From contig CALMLJ010000465.1 of the NCBI GenBank assembly GCA_937868025.1, positions 1 to 6,635 of the forward strand: 6,635 bases of DNA, written 5' to 3'. Below are positions 1 to 4,188 of this stretch, one piece after another. Each line of letters opens with the position of its first letter. The first letter of the stretch is position 1. The stretch comes from an uncultured Acidimicrobiaceae bacterium. Lineage in GTDB: Bacteria > Actinomycetota > Acidimicrobiia > Acidimicrobiales > Microtrichaceae. Made by a program: the position numbers and the translations under genes. The notes under the pieces were generated by a model. That model searched no databases. It saw nothing but the letters and a program-made list of their open reading frames with translations, and was not told where the DNA came from.

Positions 1-1140
1 GACCAGTTGCCGGTGTTGGCGCCCGACGACGTCGAGTTCCGCCCGACCGGCCAGTCGCCGCTCACGTTCCACGAGGGTTTCCTCAACACGACCTGCCCGA
101 AGTGTGGGGGAGCGGCGCGCCGCGAGACCGACACGATGGACACGTTCGTCGACTCGTCGTGGTACTACCTGCGCTTCGCCGACTACAGCAGCACCGAGAT
201 GCCGTTCCGCTCCGACGAGGTGGCCAAGTGGCTGCCGGTCGACCAGTACATCGGTGGTGCCGAACACGCTGTGCTCCACCTGATGTACGCCCGCTTCTTC
301 ACGAAGGCGTTGTCCGACCTGGGCCTGGTGCCGAAGGACCTGCGCGAGCCGTTCAAGCGGCTGTTCACCCAGGGCATGATCCGCCTCGACGGCGCCAAGA
401 TGTCGAAGTCCAAGGGCAACCTGGTCGCGCCGGAGGAGATCCTCGACCACCAGGGCGCCGACGCGTTGCGCTTGGCACAGCTTGGCCTGAAGCCGCCGCA
501 GGACGACGTCGACTGGGAGGACGTGTCGATCGACGGCGCCCTCCGTTTCCTCGGTCGCGTGTGGCGTCTGGCGGTGCCGGGCGGCGACCTGCTGGGCAGT
601 GTGCGTTCGGGCGACGCGACCGCGGCGGACGCCGCCATCGATCGCGCCCGCCATGGACTGATCGACGGCGTGACCAACGACTTCGAGCGGTGGAGCTACA
701 ACACTGCCGTCGCCAAGTTCATGACGTTCGTGAACGAGTTGTACCGCTACGTGCAGTCCGACGACGGCCCCCACGAGGCGACGGTGCAGACCGCCATCGA
801 CACGTTGCTGCTGCTGATGGCGCCGGCCACCCCGCACATCACCGCCGAGCTCTGGCAGCGACGCGCCCTGGCCGCAGCGGGTGGAGCGGACGTCGAGGCG
901 CACATCCACCGCCAGGCCTGGCCGGTGGCCGACCCCGCGATGCTCGTCGCCGAATCCGTCACGATGGTCGTGCAGGTCGGCGGCAAGGTCCGCGACCGCA
1001 TCGAGGTGTCACCAGAGATCAGCGAGGACGACGCGATCGCCGCCGCCCTGGCCCTGCCAAAGATCGCCGAACTCGTCGGCGACGCCGAACCCCGCAAGGT
1101 CATCGCTCGGCCGCCCAAGCTCGTCAACATCGTCCTCTGA
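1..1140 (+). CDS. leuS: Leucyl-tRNA synthetase, C-terminal 379 residues (5' end cut by window edge)
   Basis: Class I aminoacyl-tRNA synthetase that charges tRNA-Leu with leucine in the cytoplasm. The reading frame is open from base 1, so the start lies upstream; by length and motifs this is a bit under half of a bacterial LeuRS, beginning after the CP1 editing domain. Visible marks are LPVLAPDDVEF at window residues 3-13, a CPKCGG zinc-ribbon-like motif (cysteines coded at 94 and 103), DTMDTFVDSSWYYLRF (130-177), YIGGAEHAVLHL (about 247-282) and the catalytic loop KMSKSKGN (397-420; KMSKS is residues 133-137). An alpha-helical anticodon-binding region follows, then a small C-terminal domain (VQVGGKVRDRIEV) ending in KLVNIVL, typical of LeuRS. 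Only about five residues separate QGMI from KMSKS, so the leucine-specific insertion of E. coli-type enzymes is essentially absent. The TGA stop is at 1138-1140. The identity is secure. Confidence 0.97.
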   Translation, partial: DQLPVLAPDDVEFRPTGQSPLTFHEGFLNTTCPKCGGAARRETDTMDTFVDSSWYYLRFADYSSTEMPFRSDEVAKWLPVDQYIGGAEHAVLHLMYARFFTKALSDLGLVPKDLREPFKRLFTQGMIRLDGAKMSKSKGNLVAPEEILDHQGADALRLAQLGLKPPQDDVDWEDVSIDGALRFLGRVWRLAVPGGDLLGSVRSGDATAADAAIDRARHGLIDGVTNDFERWSYNTAVAKFMTFVNELYRYVQSDDGPHEATVQTAIDTLLLLMAPATPHITAELWQRRALAAAGGADVEAHIHRQAWPVADPAMLVAESVTMVVQVGGKVRDRIEVSPEISEDDAIAAALALPKIAELVGDAEPRKVIARPPKLVNIVL

Positions 1141-1142
1141 CC

Positions 1143-1157
1143 GAGAACCTCGTTCTC
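1143..1157 (+). other. Small inverted repeat just after leuS
   Basis: GAGAAC (1143-1148) and GTTCTC (1152-1157) form a perfect 6-bp stem around a 3-nt loop, three bases after the leuS stop codon. No T-run follows, so it is not a classical intrinsic terminator. It could slow polymerase or protect the 3' end of the leuS message, or it may be chance. The position just after a stop codon is the main reason to list it. Confidence 0.3.
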
Positions 1158-1170
1158 CCGATGAACTGAC

Positions 1171-1176
1171 TACCGT
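1171..1176 (+). promoter_or_regulatory. Possible -10 box for the acyl-AMP ligase gene
   Basis: TACCGT fits the loose actinobacterial TANNNT -10 pattern. It lies in the 114-bp gap between leuS and the ligase gene and would put the transcript start near 1183, about 70 nt before the ATG at 1255. No convincing -35 hexamer is seen at 16-19 bp upstream. Such short matches are common by chance, and read-through from leuS is an alternative. Confidence 0.2.
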
Positions 1177-1244
1177 CTGCCCGTAGGCGAGTCGGGTGCC
1201 TCGACGGATCCGGGAACTCGGATTCGCTGACGGCGGAAGGATTC

Positions 1245-1248
1245 GGAG
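1245..1248 (+). promoter_or_regulatory. Ribosome binding site of the acyl-AMP ligase gene
   Basis: GGAG at 1245-1248 sits 6 nt before the ATG at 1255, good spacing for a Shine-Dalgarno site; a second purine run, GGAAGG, is at 1235-1240. The next in-frame ATG at 1270 has GAGG only 2 nt upstream, which is too close. This decides for 1255 as the start. Confidence 0.6.
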
Positions 1249-1254
1249 ACGGCA

Positions 1255-2919
1255 ATGGTTGACGAGGCAATGCTGACACTTCCCGAGCGGATCGAACGGG
1301 CCGCAGCCCTCGGCGGGACGGTGGCGTTCGTCGACGGAGACGATCACGAACTCCTGACCTGGGCCGAACTGCACGAGGATGCCCGCGCCATCGCGGCCGG
1401 CCTCCAGTCGCTGGGCGTCGGCGAGGGCGACCACGTCGCGCTCATGGGGCCGACCACCCGCACCCTCGTCACCACCATCCAGGCGGTCTGGCTCGCCGGC
1501 GGGGTGCTCGTGATGTTGCCGCTCCCGATGCGAATGGGCTCGATCGACCAGTTCATCGAGCAGACCCGCGACCGCATCCGATTCGCGAAGGCGTCCACGG
1601 TCGTGCTCGATCCGCAGCTCGCCGAGTTCATCGAACACCAGCCGGGCGACCCGACGTTCCTCACCTACGCCGACCTCCTTCCCGAGGCGACGGGCCAGAC
1701 CGCCGAGGACTGGAAGCGCCCGACGCCCGATCCCGACGCCCTCGCCGTCCTCCAGTTCACGAGCGGGTCCACCTCCGAGCCCAAGGGCGTGATGCTCGCC
1801 CACCGTCAGCTCTGCGCCAACATCGACGGCTGCTACGAAGCGGCGCAGATGACCCTCGACGACACCGTCGTGTCGTGGCTGCCGCTCTACCACGACATGG
1901 GCCTGATCGGGCTCCTGACCATCCCGATGACGACCGGCGCCGGTCTGGTGCAGGGCGCTCCGCAGGACTTCCTCTCCAAGCCGGCGCGGTGGATGAAGTG
2001 GATCTCCGATCTCGATGGCACCATCACCGCGGGGCCGAACTTCAGCTTCGCGCTCGCAACCCGCTCGTTGAACCGTTCCGAGGGGCTCGACCTGTCCCGC
2101 CTGCGCATCTGCCTCAACGGCGCCGAGCCGATCGATGCCGATGGGTTCCGCACCTTCCTCGCGGCCGGCGCCCGCTTCGGTATGGACCCCGGCGCGGCGT
2201 TCCCGGCGTTTGGCATGGCCGAGGTGTGCATCGCCGGGTCGTTCCCCGTTCCCGGAACCGGGTTCGAGACCGACGTGGTCGACGGCGCAGCGCTCGAACA
2301 CGAACATGTCGCCCGGCCGGTCGAACCGGGCAGCGAGGGCGCCCGGGAGCTGGCCAAGCTCGGCTTTCCGATCCCCGGCCTCGAGCTCCGCATCGTCGAT
2401 CCGTCGACCGGCGCGGTGCGGGGCGACCGCGAGGTCGGCGAGCTGCAGATCCGCGGCACGTCCCTCACGCTCGGGTACTACGAGCGCCCCGAGGCGACCG
2501 ACGAGCTGTTCACCGACGGGTGGCTGCACAGCGGTGACCTCGCCTACATGGTCGACGGCCAGGTCGTGGTGTGCGGTCGCATCAAGGACGTCATCATCAT
2601 CGGCGGCCGCAACATCTACCCCCAGGACATCGAGAAGGTCGTCGGTGGCATCGACGACGTCCGCACCGGCAATGTCATCGCGTTCGGCGAGGAAGGCGCG
2701 CACGCCAAACAGCACATCGTGGTCGTGGCCGAGAGCCGCTCCGACGACCCTGCCGCGCTGGCGAAGGTCATCTCTCGCAAGGTGACCGAGGACATCGGTG
2801 TGCCGCCACGCGAGGTCGTGCTCGTCCCGCCGGGCACCATCCCGAAGACGTCGTCGGGCAAGCTCCAACGCTCTGCCTGCCGCGCCTCCTACCAGGCCGG
2901 CGAATACGCGACCGTCTGA
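1255..2919 (+). CDS. Fatty-acyl-AMP ligase / acyl-CoA synthetase (ANL superfamily, FAAL-like)
   Basis: A 554-residue AMP-forming acyl-activating enzyme. Members convert a fatty acid and ATP to acyl-adenylate, then pass the acyl group to CoA (FACL) or to an acyl carrier protein (FAAL). Motifs in order: ATP-binding loop TSGSTSEPKG (169-178), WLPLYHDMG (208-216), NGAEP (288-292), FGMAE (319-323), SGDL with the ribose-binding Asp (D428), hinge-region GRIKDVIIIGGRNIYP (441-456), and PKTSSGKLQR with the probable catalytic lysine K536. WLPLYHDMGLIG, NGAEP, GGRNIYPQDIE and PKTSSGKLQRSACR are more like FAALs, such as mycobacterial FadD32-type proteins, than classical FadD. All core catalytic residues looked for are present and the length is normal. 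No signal peptide or membrane segment is seen, so it should be cytosolic. No polyketide synthase, acyl carrier protein or thioesterase is nearby, so the acceptor is unknown. The adenylating function is near certain; FAAL rather than CoA ligase is an inference. Confidence 0.92.
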   Translation: MVDEAMLTLPERIERAAALGGTVAFVDGDDHELLTWAELHEDARAIAAGLQSLGVGEGDHVALMGPTTRTLVTTIQAVWLAGGVLVMLPLPMRMGSIDQFIEQTRDRIRFAKASTVVLDPQLAEFIEHQPGDPTFLTYADLLPEATGQTAEDWKRPTPDPDALAVLQFTSGSTSEPKGVMLAHRQLCANIDGCYEAAQMTLDDTVVSWLPLYHDMGLIGLLTIPMTTGAGLVQGAPQDFLSKPARWMKWISDLDGTITAGPNFSFALATRSLNRSEGLDLSRLRICLNGAEPIDADGFRTFLAAGARFGMDPGAAFPAFGMAEVCIAGSFPVPGTGFETDVVDGAALEHEHVARPVEPGSEGARELAKLGFPIPGLELRIVDPSTGAVRGDREVGELQIRGTSLTLGYYERPEATDELFTDGWLHSGDLAYMVDGQVVVCGRIKDVIIIGGRNIYPQDIEKVVGGIDDVRTGNVIAFGEEGAHAKQHIVVVAESRSDDPAALAKVISRKVTEDIGVPPREVVLVPPGTIPKTSSGKLQRSACRASYQAGEYATV

Positions 2920-2974
2920 CGGGTTTTGCGGGTACTTGTCCTCACCTGTTGGGGACAACTACCCGCGAAACTCG
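2920..2974 (+). terminator. Long hairpin right after the ligase stop codon, probable terminator or 3'-end structure
   Basis: Bases 2920-2944 pair with 2950-2974 around a 5-nt loop (CCTGT, 2945-2949). Of 25 positions, 21 are Watson-Crick pairs, three are G-T (2922/2972, 2927/2967, 2942/2952) and one is a C-C mismatch (2935/2959). The strongest block is GCGGGTA (2928-2934) with TACCCGC (2960-2966). The stem starts at the base after the TGA of the ligase gene. All three wobbles are G-U pairs in the + strand RNA but become A-C mismatches in the - strand RNA, so the fold suits the ligase transcript better. No T-run follows on either strand. It would therefore be a U-less hairpin terminator of the kind proposed for actinobacteria, or a stabilising 3' structure. 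Confidence 0.65.
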
Positions 2975-2976
2975 AG

Positions 2977-2988
2977 CGGAGGCCTCCG
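2977..2988. repeat. 12-bp perfect palindrome next to the oxidoreductase stop codon
   Basis: CGGAGGCCTCCG equals its own reverse complement. It lies 2 nt beyond the long hairpin and directly touches the TAA of the - strand oxidoreductase gene (2989-2991). As RNA it could form only a 4-bp stem with a GGCC loop; as DNA it could be a protein-binding site. It leaves the convergent gap with almost no unstructured base. Confidence 0.5.
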
Positions 2989-4011
2989 TTACGCCTTCTG
3001 CAGCGCCTCGATGACCGGAAGCCAGGTGTCGGGGTCGTTCTTGTAGGGGGCGTAGAAGCTGAGGCGGTCGACGACATCGCCGAAGCGGGCGGTGAACGCC
3101 GGTGCGATGCCCGAGGGCTCGGCGACGACGGCGAACGTGTCCAACATGTCGTCGTCGATCAGTTCGCCCATCTCCTTCCACTTGCCCTGCTTCGACATGG
3201 CGTTGAGCTCGGGCTGCAGGTCGCCCCACCCGTGGAGGTCGAGCACGCCGCGGTACGCGGGCGTCGAGCCGTAGAACGCGATCTGCTGGCGGGTGCCAGC
3301 CTTCGACTTCTCGAACGACTCCTCGTCGGACCCGGTGACGACGAAGGCCGGGCCGGAGATCTCGATGTCGGCGAGCGTGCGGCCCGACGCATCGAGACCG
3401 CGTTCCAGCGCGGGAATCGTCACCTCGCGCAGGTAGCGCTCGGTCGTGAAGGCGTGGCAGATGAAGCCGTCGCACACCTCGCCGGCGACCTCGGTCATCT
3501 TCTCGCCGACACCGGCGAGGAAGACCCGCGGCGCACCGTGGGGATTGGGGCCGGGATCGAAGAACGGCGTCATGAGGGTGTGGGTGTAGAAGTCGCCCTG
3601 GAAGTCGAGCTTGGTGCCGTCGTTCCAGCACGCCCAGATGGCACGCATCGCCAAGATGAACTCGCGCATACGGGCGGCGGGGTGCGACCACGGCATCGAG
3701 AAGCGCTTCTCGATGTGTGGCTTGATCTGGCTCCCGAGCCCCAGGATGAAGCGGCCGCCGGTGAACGCCTGCAGGTCGTTGGCCGTCGCGGCGAGCGTCA
3801 TCGGGCTGCGGGAGAACGCCACCGCGATCCCGGTGCCGAGGTCGACGTCGGACGTGGTGCCGGCGGCCAACAGGAGCGGGAAGAACGGATCGTGGTTCGT
3901 CTCCGCCGTCCAGATGCCGTTGTAACCGGCAGCTTCCTGCTCGGCCGCCTGCGCGGCGAACGTTCCGAGATCGTGTGAGAGGTCGGGCCCGAGCCCGCCG
4001 TCAACCTTCAT
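2989..4011 (-). CDS. F420-dependent LLM-class oxidoreductase (TIGR03617 / MSMEG_2256-like)
   Basis: A 340-residue luciferase-like (TIM-barrel) protein. Relatives use reduced coenzyme F420, rather than flavin bound to a luciferase, to reduce or oxidise small organic substrates in the cytoplasm. The start MKVDGGLG, the segment GRFILGLGSQIKPHIEKRFS (residues 86-105), MPWSHPAARMREF (106-118) and FYTHTLMTPFFDPGPNPHG (141-159) match what I recall of the MSMEG_2256-like F420 family. The length is normal and the protein is complete, ending in TAA (2991-2989). I chose the ATG at 4011 because the complement of 4020-4025 reads AGGGGG, 8 nt upstream, and because MKVD is the family N-terminus. A start at 4071 would add 20 residues of arginine-rich, unfamily-like sequence. 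The substrate cannot be told from sequence. The gene is convergent with the acyl ligase and divergent from the permease, so it is probably monocistronic. Confidence 0.93.
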   Translation of the reverse strand: MKVDGGLGPDLSHDLGTFAAQAAEQEAAGYNGIWTAETNHDPFFPLLLAAGTTSDVDLGTGIAVAFSRSPMTLAATANDLQAFTGGRFILGLGSQIKPHIEKRFSMPWSHPAARMREFILAMRAIWACWNDGTKLDFQGDFYTHTLMTPFFDPGPNPHGAPRVFLAGVGEKMTEVAGEVCDGFICHAFTTERYLREVTIPALERGLDASGRTLADIEISGPAFVVTGSDEESFEKSKAGTRQQIAFYGSTPAYRGVLDLHGWGDLQPELNAMSKQGKWKEMGELIDDDMLDTFAVVAEPSGIAPAFTARFGDVVDRLSFYAPYKNDPDTWLPVIEALQKA

Positions 4012-4019
4012 CGCATCTG

Positions 4020-4025
4020 CCCCCT
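4020..4025 (-). promoter_or_regulatory. Ribosome binding site of the LLM oxidoreductase gene
   Basis: On the - strand this reads AGGGGG and lies 8 nt upstream of the ATG whose first base is 4011. It supports the 340-residue form. No comparable purine run was noted for the longer form starting at 4071. Confidence 0.65.
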
Positions 4026-4042
4026 GGTGATGTCGGGCGCTC

Positions 4043-4048
4043 ACACTA
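4043..4048 (-). promoter_or_regulatory. Possible -10 box for the LLM oxidoreductase gene
   Basis: On the - strand this is TAGTGT (TANNNT pattern). It would start transcription near 4036, giving a leader of about 25 nt that just includes the AGGGGG ribosome binding site. It agrees with the start at 4011 and would place the alternative ATG at 4071 upstream of the transcript. No good -35 is seen. The box overlaps an imperfect 12-bp palindrome (4044-4055, one mismatched pair). Confidence 0.25.
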
Positions 4049-4090
4049 CGTCGTGCGCGAACAGCCGGCATGAGGTGTCACCCGTCGGTA

Positions 4091-4096
4091 TACACT
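4091..4096 (+). promoter_or_regulatory. Possible -10 box for the permease operon
   Basis: TACACT fits TANNNT and sits inside the most AT-leaning part of the divergent gap (GGTATACACTTC). It would start transcription near 4103 and leave about 78 nt of leader before the permease ATG, enough to hold the mini-ORF at 4159-4188. No clear -35 is found. GGTGTCACC (4074-4082, arms of 4 bp around one base) lies just upstream and could be a regulator site. Confidence 0.3.
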
Positions 4097-4146
4097 TCGC
4101 CCTCGTTACGGAGAGACAGTTTCAGGGACAGACCGTCGCCGACTTC

Positions 4147-4154
4147 GGGGGGAG
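4147..4154 (+). promoter_or_regulatory. Strong purine-rich Shine-Dalgarno-like run, misplaced for the permease ATG
   Basis: GGGGGGAG is the best ribosome-binding-like run in the permease leader. It is 26 nt from the permease ATG at 4181, too far to serve it directly, but 4 nt from a GTG at 4159 that opens a 9-codon frame running into the permease start. A weaker GGGG (4165-4168) is 12 nt from the permease ATG. Confidence 0.4.
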
Positions 4155-4158
4155 CAGC

Positions 4159-4188
4159 GTGATCGGGGTGCGTTCGACCGATGTTTGA
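4159..4188 (+). CDS. Possible 9-residue leader peptide overlapping the permease start
   Basis: GTG at 4159 opens a frame encoding fM(V)-I-G-V-R-S-T-D-V and ends at TGA 4186-4188. The GGGGGGAG run ends 4 nt upstream. The frame ends 5 nt beyond the A of the permease start codon (4181), so ribosomes finishing it could restart on the permease ATG. Three of its nine codons, counting the GTG start, are Ile or Val, which is suggestive beside a branched-chain-type permease but too few to claim attenuation. No attenuator hairpin was identified. It may be chance, since short frames arise easily in GC-rich DNA. Confidence 0.3.
   Translation: MIGVRSTDV

Noticed and set aside
1141..1160. Intrinsic terminator for leuS
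   Set aside because: There is a 6-bp hairpin but no T-run, and the stem is short; it is kept only as a low-confidence structure.
1009..2958. A 1950-nt open frame on the - strand opposite leuS and the ligase gene
   Set aside because: Its translation is low-complexity Arg/Asp/Gly/Ala-rich sequence with no recognisable domain, and it covers a gene with full catalytic motifs. Long antisense frames are expected in G+C-rich coding DNA because stop codons are scarce there.
2926..3978. A 350-codon open frame on the + strand opposite the LLM oxidoreductase
   Set aside because: It is an antisense shadow of a clear F420 oxidoreductase, shows no domain, and would start inside the terminator-like hairpin.
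4012..4071. N-terminal extension of the LLM oxidoreductase starting at 4071
   Set aside because: The extra 20 residues are Arg-rich and unlike the family start. The good ribosome binding site (4020-4025) and the MKVDGG start favour 4011.
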